The notes under the pieces are model-generated. The model saw nothing but the letters and a program-made list of their open reading frames with translations, made no database searches and was not told the DNA's origin. A DNA stretch of 64,000 nt. Origin: Aalborgiella sp963841045. Its GTDB lineage: Bacteria > Pseudomonadota > Gammaproteobacteria > Burkholderiales > Burkholderiaceae_C. Positions 46,710 through 55,413 of this stretch are shown one piece after another. The translations under genes were made by a program, and so were the position numbers. The stretch lies in the NCBI GenBank assembly GCA_963841045.1, contig CAWJBD010000011.1, positions 1-64,000 on the forward strand, in the 5' to 3' direction. Numbering within the stretch: position 1 is the first letter of the stretch; every line of letters starts with the position of its first letter.

Positions 46710-46802
46710 GGCTAGATTATCGGGCGTTTTATCGGGTGTTTGTATGCGGACTTTTGCAACTCGGGGCGAATTGATGCTTGAATTGGGTAGAATCAGCTTG
46801 TC

Positions 46803-46902
46803 AGGAGAGCGTTGGTTCAATTTCCGATGCGATACAGACTAACCGCCGAAGGCGCAGGTGATATCTTTTCAATCACTGAACGCTCAGGCACAAAGGACTG
46901 AC
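46803..46902 (+). ncRNA. Glycine riboswitch, first aptamer
   Basis: The P1-side strand GGAGAGCG (46804-46811) pairs with CGCTC near 46881. The conserved cores CCGCCGAAGGCGCAGG and CGCTCAGGCACAAAGGACTG match glycine aptamers. Together with the second aptamer it forms a tandem glycine sensor upstream of the gcv operon, where glycine normally turns expression on. Confidence 0.9.
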
Positions 46903-46905
46903 AAG

Positions 46906-46930
46906 ACGCAAAGTGGTTGGCACTTTGCGT
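46906..46930 (+). other. Perfect 10-bp hairpin linking the two glycine aptamers
   Basis: ACGCAAAGTG, loop GTTGG, CACTTTGCGT. No T tract follows. It sits exactly between the aptamers, so it is probably a structural linker rather than a terminator. Confidence 0.7.
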
Positions 46931-46937
46931 TCCTTGC

Positions 46938-47040
46938 TGGAGAGAGGTGGCTCGTTGAAGTCACCCACCGAAGGAGCAAACGCAGCAATACCCAATGTTT
47001 GGGCAAGTTGTGTGAATCTCTCAGGTAGAGTGGACAGCTG
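46938..47040 (+). ncRNA. Glycine riboswitch, second aptamer
   Basis: GGAGAGAGG (46939-46947) pairs with the CTCTC in GAATCTCTCAGGTAGAGTGG. The core CACCGAAGGAGCAAACGC is diagnostic. It ends about 37 bases before the gcvT start, whose ribosome site TAGGAG lies in the expression platform. Confidence 0.93.
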
Positions 47041-47077
47041 GGGCAAAAGTTTATTACTTGCTTGCCCTAGGAGTTTT

Positions 47078-48265
47078 ATGTCGTCCACTGATACCTCAAC
47101 TGAATCCTTATTGAAAACACCGCTGTACGATTTGCATGTGCAATTAGGCGCTCGCATGGTGCCTTTTGCTGGCTACCATATGCCCGTGCAATACCCGACT
47201 GGCCTGGTCGCTGAGCACCACCACACGCGTCAACAAGCTGGTTTGTTTGATGTGTCGCACATGGGTCAGCTGCGTTTGCTTGGTCAAGACGCCGCTGCTG
47301 CGTTTGAAAGCCTGATGCCAGTGGATGTGATTGATTTGCCCGTGGGCAAGCAGCGCTATGGTTTGCTCACGAACGAGGAAGGTGGCATCATTGATGACTT
47401 GATGTTTTTCAAAGTGGCAGAAGATGAAATTTTTGTCATCGTCAACGGCGCTTGCAAAGCCAACGACATTGCACACATTCAAAAACACATTGGCCATCGA
47501 TGCAAAGTCGAAACATTTCCGACCCATGGTTTACTGGCACTGCAAGGTCCAGCGGCGGTGAAGGTGTTGTCAAAATTAGCACCAGGCGTTGAAAAACTGG
47601 TTTTCATGACAGGTGGCCGTTTTACCATTGCGGGCACTGATTGCTTCGTCACGCGCAGTGGCTATACCGGTGAAGATGGATTTGAAATCTCTGTCTCTGC
47701 CGACCAAACTGAAGTGTTGGCCAAAGCCTTGTTGGCTGAGTCTGAAGTGAAACCGATTGGCTTGGGTGCACGCAATTCATTGCGTTTGGAAGCTGGCTTG
47801 TGCTTATACGGGCAAGACATTGACACAACGACCAACCCAGTCGAAGCGGGCTTGGGCTGGGCCATGCAAAAAATACGGCGTGTGGATGGTGCACGTGCGG
47901 GTGGCTATCTAGGTGCTACAAATATAATAGCAGCTCAGGCAATTAATACGCCGTCTACAGGCCAAAAAGACCATATTAATTCAGCCGCATCGTCAAATTC
48001 ACAGCGCAAACGTGTTGGCTTGATAGCCATTGACCGTGTACCTGTACGTGAGCACACGGAGTTGCAAGACACCCACGGCAACCGCATTGGTGAAGTGACC
48101 AGTGGTTTGCTTTCGCCCACTTTAGACAAACCGATTGCCATGGGCTATGTGAATGCTGCCTTTGCCGCGGTAGGCACTCGCATCAACGCCATCGTGCGCG
48201 GTAAAGTGGTGGCGATGGAGGTTGCAGCCATGCCGTTTGTTCCAACACGCTACTACCGCGGATAA
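47078..48265 (+). CDS. gcvT: Glycine cleavage system T protein (aminomethyltransferase) with a repeat insertion
   Basis: Tetrahydrofolate-dependent aminomethyltransferase of 395 residues; the usual is about 370-375. Motifs: GARMVPFAGYHMPVQYPTGL, LFDVSHMGQLRLLG, TRSGYTGEDGFEISV and RNSLRLEAGLCLYGQDID. Start at 47078 after TAGGAG. The extra residues (about 278-299, reading G-A-T-N-I-I-A-A-Q-A-I-N-T-P-S-T-G-Q) come from a palindromic repeat in inverse orientation. It is first gene of gcvT-gcvH-gcvP, under the tandem glycine riboswitch. Confidence 0.96.
   Translation: MSSTDTSTESLLKTPLYDLHVQLGARMVPFAGYHMPVQYPTGLVAEHHHTRQQAGLFDVSHMGQLRLLGQDAAAAFESLMPVDVIDLPVGKQRYGLLTNEEGGIIDDLMFFKVAEDEIFVIVNGACKANDIAHIQKHIGHRCKVETFPTHGLLALQGPAAVKVLSKLAPGVEKLVFMTGGRFTIAGTDCFVTRSGYTGEDGFEISVSADQTEVLAKALLAESEVKPIGLGARNSLRLEAGLCLYGQDIDTTTNPVEAGLGWAMQKIRRVDGARAGGYLGATNIIAAQAINTPSTGQKDHINSAASSNSQRKRVGLIAIDRVPVREHTELQDTHGNRIGEVTSGLLSPTLDKPIAMGYVNAAFAAVGTRINAIVRGKVVAMEVAAMPFVPTRYYRG
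47906..47970 (-). repeat. Dispersed palindromic repeat, copy 10, inside gcvT
   Basis: Minus strand: GGCCTGTAGACGGCGTATTA, TTGCCTGAGCTGCTAT and TTGTAGCA. It is the only intragenic copy read from its reverse side. Confidence 0.85.
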
Positions 48266-48316
48266 TTTTTTCGCTTTCAAACCAAACTTTTTACCAATTT
48301 TTTAGGAGAAATCAAA

Positions 48317-48682
48317 ATGACATTGAAATACACAGAAGACCACGAATGGCTCAAAGTTGAAGGCGATATGGCCACTGTCGGCATTACGCACCACGCACAA
48401 GATGCATTGGGCGATGTGGTGTTTGTTGATTTGCCAGAAGTGGGTGCCACTTTCGCGCAAAAAGATGTCGCCGGTGTGGTGGAATCGGTCAAAGCGGCTG
48501 CTGACGTGTACATGCCTGTCAGTGGTGTCATCACTGAAGTGAACGAAGCATTGCGTGCCGACCCAGCGTTGGCCAATTCAGATCCTTTGGGCGCAGGCTG
48601 GTTTTTCAAAGTCAAGCTGTCCGATGCCACGCAAATCGCGGCCTTGATGGATGAGACTTCCTACACAACATTTTCTGCTTAA
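48317..48682 (+). CDS. gcvH: Glycine cleavage system H protein
   Basis: Lipoyl carrier protein of 121 residues that shuttles the aminomethyl group between GcvP, GcvT and the L protein. The lipoylated Lys is in GVVESVKAAADVYMPVSG. The opening LKYTEDHEWLKVEGDMATVG is standard. The ribosome site TAGGAG is ahead of the ATG. Confidence 0.97.
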   Translation: MTLKYTEDHEWLKVEGDMATVGITHHAQDALGDVVFVDLPEVGATFAQKDVAGVVESVKAAADVYMPVSGVITEVNEALRADPALANSDPLGAGWFFKVKLSDATQIAALMDETSYTTFSA

Positions 48683-48706
48683 TCAATCATCAATCTGTTC
48701 ACATCC

Positions 48707-51619
48707 ATGAAAACTGCTGCCAACTTGCTCGATCTCGAAAATGCCAGTGAATTTTTGGCGCGCCATATTGGTGTTGACGCTGATGACGAAGCCAAAATGC
48801 TCAAAGTGGTGGGAGCCAGCAGTCGCGCTGCACTGATGCAAGACATCGTGCCGCACAGCATACAGCGCAGTGCAGCAATGGATTTGCCAGATCCGGTAAC
48901 CGAAGCGCAAGCGTTGGCTGAGTTGAAAGCCATTGCATCCAAAAATAAACAGTTCAAAAGTTTCATCGGCCAAGGCTACTATGGCACCCACACGCCAGGT
49001 GTCATCTTGCGCAACATTTTGGAAAACCCAGCTTGGTACACCGCTTACACACCCTACCAAGCCGAGATCAGTCAAGGTCGCATGGAGGCATTGGTTAACT
49101 TTCAAACCATGGTGTGCGATTTAACCGGTTTGCCCATGGCCAACGCGTCCATGTTGGACGAGGCCACTGCAGCAGCAGAAGCGATGACGCTGGCCAAGCG
49201 CAGTGTCAAATCGAAAAGCAATGTGTTCATCGTGGCGGGTGATTGCCATCCGCAAACGATAGAGGTGATACAAACCCGTGCCAAACCTTTGGGTATCTCC
49301 GTGCAATTGGCGAACTCGCATGAGGAATGGGTCAATGCAATGCAAAGTGACTATTTTGCAGTGTTGGCGCAATACCCCACAACCAGTGGCCGCATCGATG
49401 ATTTGCGTGCCGATGTGATTACTGCACACAGCAAGCAAGCGGCTTTCATCGTGGCGGCAGATTTGCTGGCATTGACATTGTTGACGCCACCGGGCGAGTG
49501 GGGTGCTGATATTTGTATCGGTACCACACAGCGATTTGGCATGCCCATGGGCAATGGCGGGCCACATGCTGCTTTTATGGCTTGTCGCGATGAACACAAA
49601 CGCTCTATGCCAGGGCGCTTGGTGGGTGTCAGTGTCGATGTGCATGGCAATCCTGCGTATCGCCTTGCATTGCAAACCCGTGAGCAGCACATTCGCCGCG
49701 AGAAAGCCACATCCAATATTTGTACGGCACAAGTTTTACCCGCCGTTGTCGCCAGCATGTATGCGGTGTACCACGGCCCGCAAGGTTTGACACGCATCGC
49801 CAAGCGCATCAATCAATACACAGCTGTCTTGGCACAAAGTTTGCGCGATATGGGACATGCTGTGAAGCAAGACCATTGTTTTGATACTTTCACTGTGCAG
49901 TTGAAACAAGCTAATCAGCTCTTGCAATTGGCGCGCGAATTTGGTGTGAATTTGCGTCAATCTTGGCCAGGTTATGTCAGTGTGAGTTTGGATGAGACCA
50001 CCACGCGTGACGATGTGGCTTTGTTGTGGTCTTTGTTTGCACAAAGAGGCATATGCCCTACAAACAAACCACAAATTCCTGATTTTGATGGCTTGGCTGC
50101 AAAATTAGAGGGTGCAATTCCAACATCATTGCGCCGCACCAGCAGTTTCATGACGCACCCTGTATTCAACACGCACCACTCCGAAACTGCCATGTTGCGC
50201 TACATACGAATGCTGAGCGACAAGGATTTAGCTTTAGACCGTAGCATGATTCCGCTGGGCAGTTGCACCATGAAGCTCAATGCCACCAGTGAGATGTTAC
50301 CCATCACTTGGCCAGAATTCGCCAACATCCATCCATTTGCTCCACAAGACCAATTGCAAGGCTATACCGAATTGGACGAACAATTGCGTGCATGGTTGTG
50401 TCAAGCAACGGGTTACGCAGGCATCAGCCTGCAACCCAATGCCGGTAGCCAAGGTGAATATGCAGGGCTCTTGGCCATCAAGGCTTATTTTGATGCCAAT
50501 GGCCAGTCACATCGCAATATCTGTTTAATTCCTTCCAGCGCCCACGGTACCAACCCAGCCAGCGCGCAAATGGCGGGTATGTCAGTGGTGGTGACCGCTT
50601 GTGATGAACAAGGCAATGTGGATTTGGTTGATTTGAAAGCCAAATGTGAACTGCACGCCAACAACTTGGCGTGCGTGATGATCACCTACCCCAGCACGCA
50701 TGGCGTATTCGAAACCAGTGTAAAAGAATTGTGCGCCATGGTGCACAGCTATGGTGGACGCGTGTATGTTGACGGCGCGAACATGAACGCTTTGGTTGGT
50801 TTAGCCGCACCGGGTGAATTTGGTGGCGATGTGAGCCACTTGAACTTGCACAAAACCTTTTGCATACCGCATGGCGGTGGCGGGCCAGGTGTGGGTCCAG
50901 TGTGTGTGGTGGCGGATTTGGTTCCCTATTTGCCAGGACATGTCACTACTGGTGTGAAAAGCGGTGTGGGTGCAGTCAGTGCTGCTTTGATGGGAAATGC
51001 AGCCGTGTTACCCATCAGCTGGATGTATTGCCGCATGATGGGTGCATCTGGCCTCAAAGCTGCCACAGAGGTGGCGATATTGAGCGCCAATTACATCAGC
51101 GCACGATTGAAAGACCATTACCCCACTTTGTATGCCAGCAGCAAGGGCTATGTCGCACACGAATGTATTTTGGATTTGCGTCCGCTTAAAGAAGCCACTG
51201 GTGCAGCGAATGGTGTATCAGCAGAAGATGTTGCCAAACGTTTGATTGATTATGGGTTTCATGCACCAACTCTCAGCTTTCCGGTAGCGGGTACGCTGAT
51301 GGTTGAACCGACTGAGAGTGAAACTTTGTTTGAACTCGATCGTTTTATTGATGCCATGATTGCGATTCGTGCAGAGATTGAGCACGTGCAAAAAGGTGTT
51401 TGGCCGCAAGACAACAATCCCTTGAAGCACGCACCACATACGGCGTCGAGTTTATTGAGTGACGAATGGACTCGGCCATACAGCCGTGAAGTTGGCGCAT
51501 ATCCACTGGCCAGTTTGAAGCAAAACAAGTACTGGTCACCCGTCGGACGCGTGGACAATGTGTATGGGGATCGAAACTTATTCTGCAGTTGCGTGCCAGT
51601 TGAGGCCTATCAAAATTAG
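48707..51619 (+). CDS. gcvP: Glycine dehydrogenase (decarboxylating), GcvP
   Basis: PLP-dependent glycine decarboxylase of 970 residues in the single-chain form, intact. Motifs: FLARHIGVDADDEAKMLKVV, GQGYYGTHTPGVILRNILEN, IPLGSCTMKLNATSEM, and the PLP lysine in HLNLHKTFCIPHGGGGPGVG (about residues 705-724). It completes the gcvTHP operon; the lipoamide dehydrogenase must be encoded elsewhere. Confidence 0.97.
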   Translation: MKTAANLLDLENASEFLARHIGVDADDEAKMLKVVGASSRAALMQDIVPHSIQRSAAMDLPDPVTEAQALAELKAIASKNKQFKSFIGQGYYGTHTPGVILRNILENPAWYTAYTPYQAEISQGRMEALVNFQTMVCDLTGLPMANASMLDEATAAAEAMTLAKRSVKSKSNVFIVAGDCHPQTIEVIQTRAKPLGISVQLANSHEEWVNAMQSDYFAVLAQYPTTSGRIDDLRADVITAHSKQAAFIVAADLLALTLLTPPGEWGADICIGTTQRFGMPMGNGGPHAAFMACRDEHKRSMPGRLVGVSVDVHGNPAYRLALQTREQHIRREKATSNICTAQVLPAVVASMYAVYHGPQGLTRIAKRINQYTAVLAQSLRDMGHAVKQDHCFDTFTVQLKQANQLLQLAREFGVNLRQSWPGYVSVSLDETTTRDDVALLWSLFAQRGICPTNKPQIPDFDGLAAKLEGAIPTSLRRTSSFMTHPVFNTHHSETAMLRYIRMLSDKDLALDRSMIPLGSCTMKLNATSEMLPITWPEFANIHPFAPQDQLQGYTELDEQLRAWLCQATGYAGISLQPNAGSQGEYAGLLAIKAYFDANGQSHRNICLIPSSAHGTNPASAQMAGMSVVVTACDEQGNVDLVDLKAKCELHANNLACVMITYPSTHGVFETSVKELCAMVHSYGGRVYVDGANMNALVGLAAPGEFGGDVSHLNLHKTFCIPHGGGGPGVGPVCVVADLVPYLPGHVTTGVKSGVGAVSAALMGNAAVLPISWMYCRMMGASGLKAATEVAILSANYISARLKDHYPTLYASSKGYVAHECILDLRPLKEATGAANGVSAEDVAKRLIDYGFHAPTLSFPVAGTLMVEPTESETLFELDRFIDAMIAIRAEIEHVQKGVWPQDNNPLKHAPHTASSLLSDEWTRPYSREVGAYPLASLKQNKYWSPVGRVDNVYGDRNLFCSCVPVEAYQN

Positions 51620-51633
51620 TTCATAATGGCGTT

Positions 51634-52539
51634 ATGCAGCTCGACTACCAAGTCCCAACGCCATTAGAGTATTTCAAATTGCTGGTCAATTCTGACGAGC
51701 AATCTGACAATCAGTTTCCTTTGCTGGAAGCGGCTACTGCGCTGGCGCAAGATGAATATCCGGACTTGGATGTACAAGCGGTTTTGGACGATGTTGATAA
51801 GCTACTGGCGCGTGTGAAACGACGCATCCCTGCTGACAGTTCTGCGTTGCAACGATTGCGCATCTTGAGCCAATTCTTCTTTCGCGACTTAGGGTTTGGC
51901 GGCAACGTGAATCATTTTTACGATGCCGAAAACAGTTTCATCAATTCTGTATTGCGCACGCGCCGCGGCATACCGATTTCCTTGGCAGTCCTTTGGTTGG
52001 AATTGGCGCAGGGTTTGAAGCTGGATGCATATGGCGTCGCATTTCCAGGGCACTTCATGCTGAAGGTGAGTCTGCCCAACGGACAAGTCGTTATCGATCC
52101 GTTCACAGGTCAATCGCTGAGTCGTGAAGATTTGAGTGAGCGTTTGCAGCCCTTTCAAAAAGAGCAGAACGCTGCGCAGAAAATGCAAGAACTGGATGAC
52201 GAGCATGACTCGTCAACGACAGATCAAGACATCCCATTGGGTTTGTATTTGCAAGCGGCAAAACCGCGCGACATTGTTGTGCGCATGTTGCACAACTTAA
52301 AAGAAATTTACCGCAGCCAAGAAGATTGGCAACGCATGATTCAGGTGCAAGACCGATTGATTGCACTGTATTCCGATGCGTGGGAAGAATACAGAGACCG
52401 CGGTCTGGCGTTTGCCGAATTAGGCAAAGCCACTGCTGCCGTGCATGATTTAGATGTGTATTTGAGTCAAGTAGCGGATGCCGTCGATGCCAATGCCATC
52501 GCACTGCGTGCAGCAGAATTACGCAGAGCGATTATTTAA
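51634..52539 (+). CDS. SirB1-family transglutaminase-like/TPR protein
   Basis: Protein of 301 residues of the SirB1 family: a transglutaminase-like core (FFRDLGFGGNVNHFYDAENS, RRGIPISLAVLWLELAQGL and FPGHFMLKVSLPNGQVVIDP) followed by TPR-like helices (W-E-E-Y-R-D-R-G-L-A-F-A-E-L-G-K). Members are widespread in proteobacteria with no firmly known reaction. The start is 15 bp after the gcvP stop, so it may share that transcript. It is convergent with the ABC importer. Confidence 0.85.
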   Translation: MQLDYQVPTPLEYFKLLVNSDEQSDNQFPLLEAATALAQDEYPDLDVQAVLDDVDKLLARVKRRIPADSSALQRLRILSQFFFRDLGFGGNVNHFYDAENSFINSVLRTRRGIPISLAVLWLELAQGLKLDAYGVAFPGHFMLKVSLPNGQVVIDPFTGQSLSREDLSERLQPFQKEQNAAQKMQELDDEHDSSTTDQDIPLGLYLQAAKPRDIVVRMLHNLKEIYRSQEDWQRMIQVQDRLIALYSDAWEEYRDRGLAFAELGKATAAVHDLDVYLSQVADAVDANAIALRAAELRRAII

Positions 52540-52563
52540 ACCGCAGCCTGCGTTAATCTTCAT

Positions 52564-53331
52564 TTACTCGTTTTGTGAACCACGGTGTGCCCATGCGGTT
52601 GTATGGTGCTCAATGTAGCTGAACAATTCATACATCGCCATCGCCATCGCGCCCACTACCAACAAGCCTGCAAAAGCCAAACCCATTTGCATGGCTGAAC
52701 CGGCTGAAATCAGCAAGTAGCCAATACCTTCGTTAGCTGCCGTCATTTCGGAAACGGTGGTTCCTACAAATGCCAAAGTAATAGCGACTTTGAGCGAGCC
52801 AAAGAAATAGGGCATTGAACGTGGCATACCAACTTTGGTTAAAACATCCCAGCGTTTAGCGCCCAAAACACGCAGCACGTCTTCCAATTCTGGCTCCAAA
52901 GTGGCCAGACCAGTGGCGATATTCACCATGATAGGAAAGAACGAAATGAGAAAAGCCGTCAAGATGGCCGGACCCACGCCAATACCAAACCAGACCACCA
53001 AGATAGGCACAAAGGCAGCTTTAGGCAAAGCGTTGAAGGCGGTCATTAATGGGTAAACAGCGGCATAAGCGATGCGGGAACTGCCAATGACAAAGCCCAA
53101 CAAAACACCCACCACAATGGCGATACCAAATCCTGCCATGGTGACCCAAAATGTGCGCCAAGCATGACCTGCAATCAATTCTTTGTATTCAACAAATTGA
53201 GACCAAATGCGTACCGGACTTGGAAAAATGAATTCAGAGACATTGAAGAAGCTGCAAATCGCTTGCCAAGCGGCAATGATCAATACCAGCAACACCCAAG
53301 GCGACCATCGTTCGAGTTGTTTCTTGTTCAT
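52564..53331 (-). CDS. ABC transporter permease (NitT/TauT type)
   Basis: Inner-membrane permease of 255 residues with about six segments (VLLVLIIAAWQAICSFF first). The coupling-helix motif is in FNALPKAAFVPILVVWFGIG, with the E-A-A-like loop at MPRSMPYFFGSLKVAITLAF. It overlaps the ATP-binding gene by four bases, so it belongs to a three-gene importer. Confidence 0.9.
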   Translation of the reverse strand: MNKKQLERWSPWVLLVLIIAAWQAICSFFNVSEFIFPSPVRIWSQFVEYKELIAGHAWRTFWVTMAGFGIAIVVGVLLGFVIGSSRIAYAAVYPLMTAFNALPKAAFVPILVVWFGIGVGPAILTAFLISFFPIMVNIATGLATLEPELEDVLRVLGAKRWDVLTKVGMPRSMPYFFGSLKVAITLAFVGTTVSEMTAANEGIGYLLISAGSAMQMGLAFAGLLVVGAMAMAMYELFSYIEHHTTAWAHRGSQNE

Positions 53332-54191
53332 GCCTTGGCCACCGTATTCGTTGATGCTGTGACTGTATTGGCAGCTGCTTGACGTATTGAACCAATGTGA
53401 CCACGTAACTCGTGCACGATATCGCCAAACTCAGGCGTATAGGTGATCTCAAGGTCACGAGGAGCAGGCATTTCAATGTGCTTTTTGACCACAAAGCGAC
53501 CAGGGCTTTTGCTCATGACGTAAACCGTATCTGCAAGGAAAACTGATTCACGTAAATCGTGCGTAACCAGAATCACGTTGAATTTTTGCATGGCATGCAA
53601 ATCGCGCAAGATGCACCAAAGCTCTTCGCGCGTAAAGGCATCCAGTGCACCAAAAGGTTCATCCAGCAGCAACAATTTGGGTTCATGAATCAAAGCACGG
53701 CAAATACTCACGCGCTGCTGCATACCCCCTGAAAGTTGCCAAGGGAATTTATCTTCATAACCAGCTAAACCCACTGTTTGCAACAATTTGCGGGCACGTG
53801 CTTCGTATTCAGCACGGTTGCTCTTAAAAGTACTGCGGTAGGGTTCGACAATTTCCAGTGGCAGCAACACATTGTTCATGGTTGTTCGCCAAGGCAACAA
53901 AGAGGGGGCTTGAAATGCCATCCCTGATATTTTCAATGGACCCGTTACAGGCTTTCCATCAATCAAAATCTTGCCCTTGCTGGGCATTTTTAAACCCGTG
54001 GCCAATTTCATGAAAGTGGATTTGCCACAACCTGAAGGCCCCACAATGGCGATGAATTCGCCTTGTTTGGCTTGCAGATTAATCTCTTCAACAGCAAAAT
54101 GGTTTTGCGCTAAGAGCTCATCATTGTAAGCAAGCCAAACGTTTTGAAAATCGACGAATGAAAGGTTTTCAGTTCCAGCGGGATCGGTCAT
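53328..54191 (-). CDS. ABC transporter ATP-binding protein (NitT/TauT type)
   Basis: ATPase of 287 residues. Walker A GPSGCGKSTFMKLATGL, Q-loop FQAPSLLPWRTTMNNV, signature LSGGMQQRVSICRAL, Walker B LLLLDEPFGALDAFTR and the switch VTHDLRES. It powers import by the adjacent permease. The long C-terminus (about residues 240-287) is extra relative to minimal members. Confidence 0.92.
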   Translation of the reverse strand: MTDPAGTENLSFVDFQNVWLAYNDELLAQNHFAVEEINLQAKQGEFIAIVGPSGCGKSTFMKLATGLKMPSKGKILIDGKPVTGPLKISGMAFQAPSLLPWRTTMNNVLLPLEIVEPYRSTFKSNRAEYEARARKLLQTVGLAGYEDKFPWQLSGGMQQRVSICRALIHEPKLLLLDEPFGALDAFTREELWCILRDLHAMQKFNVILVTHDLRESVFLADTVYVMSKSPGRFVVKKHIEMPAPRDLEITYTPEFGDIVHELRGHIGSIRQAAANTVTASTNTVAKA

Positions 54192-54196
54192 TGTGC

Positions 54197-55268
54197 TTAT
54201 TTCTTGGCAGATGACAAAATATTCAACTCAGCAGCGCTAGGTAAGAACGAACCGTTCCAAATTGCATCAGGGTTGACGCGACTTTTCGTGTTGAATGCAT
54301 CTGACACTTGTGATGCCATCAACGACAAGCGTGGTCCTTTGACTTGTCCGAAACCCTCAGCACGCGCATCGGCGCTGTTGATAACAGTGTTGATGGCCAA
54401 TTGCAAGCGGCGTGTTTCTAAAGCTGAATTGATAATGCCGTCACGCGCTTTCACAGTTTCAATCGCTGACTTCTGGTTTGGCTAATACATCTTTCATGCC
54501 TTTGGTAAAGGCAGATAAGAATGCTTTCACAGCAGCTGGATTTTCTTTCAGCAATTTGGGCGATGCAATGATGGCATTGCCGTACAGTTTGACACCGTAG
54601 TCTGGGTATTGCAATATGGTCACATCTTCAGCTTTCACACCACGTGCTTCTAAGTTGAGCAAGGAAGTGAAGGTGAAACCTGTAATGGCGTCCACATCAC
54701 CGCGGGCCAACATGGTTTCACGCAATGGTGGGTCCATGGCAGTCCATTGCACGCCAGCGATGTTGTTGGCTTTTGCAAAAATAGGGAAAGCACGACGACC
54801 CGCATCAAAAACAGGTGCACCTAATTTTTTACCATTCAAATCAGCAGGTGTTTTGATGCCTGATTTTTTCAGCGCCATCACAGATGCGGGTGTATTGTTG
54901 TAGACCATCATGATGGCAACAGGTTTGTTGGGTGCATCAGGGTTGTTGGCATGGAATTCCATCAATGCTGCCAAGTCAGCAAAACCCATGTCGTAAGTGC
55001 CCGATGCCACGCGGGTGACTGCACCGCCAGATCCATTGCCTGCATCAATCGTCACATCGAGTTTGGCGTCTTTGAAGTAGCCTTTGGCAACAGGTACTAA
55101 AAACAATGCTGCAGGACCTTCAAAACGCCAATCGAGTTGAAATTTGATGGGTGTCAAGGCTTGTGCTTGGGCAGTACTGATTGCTGTCATCGAGCCAGCA
55201 CCCAACATAGCGAGAGCCAAAGCGCTGGATTTTAGAAAAGTGCGTTTCATTGTCGAGTGTTTGATCAT
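54197..55268 (-). CDS. NMT1/THI5-like ABC substrate-binding protein (one frameshift)
   Basis: Periplasmic binding protein of about 356 residues. The start at 55268 (M-I-K-H-S-T-M-K-R-T-F) follows AGGAAT; ATG 55250 is an alternative. Signal peptide with cleavage near A-Q-A. The mature opening ALTPIKFQLDWRFEGPAALF and the stretch GNGSGGAVTRVASGTYDMGF fit the NMT1/THI5 fold, which includes pyrimidine-precursor, nitrate and taurine binders. Frames join at about 54460-54475. The ligand is undetermined. Regulatory riboswitches such as TPP are not seen upstream. Confidence 0.85.
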
Positions 55269-55413
55269 GGTGATTCCTATAGTATGAAATAACAAAAAAA
55301 CGGAAGCTATCAATCGTGAATTTAAAAAGCAAACCGCTTATTGTCTCGCAAATTGCGTGCCAATTGAAAGTATTTAAGTGGTGAAAACCCCTATTTTTCG
55401 CACCAAAATGGCG

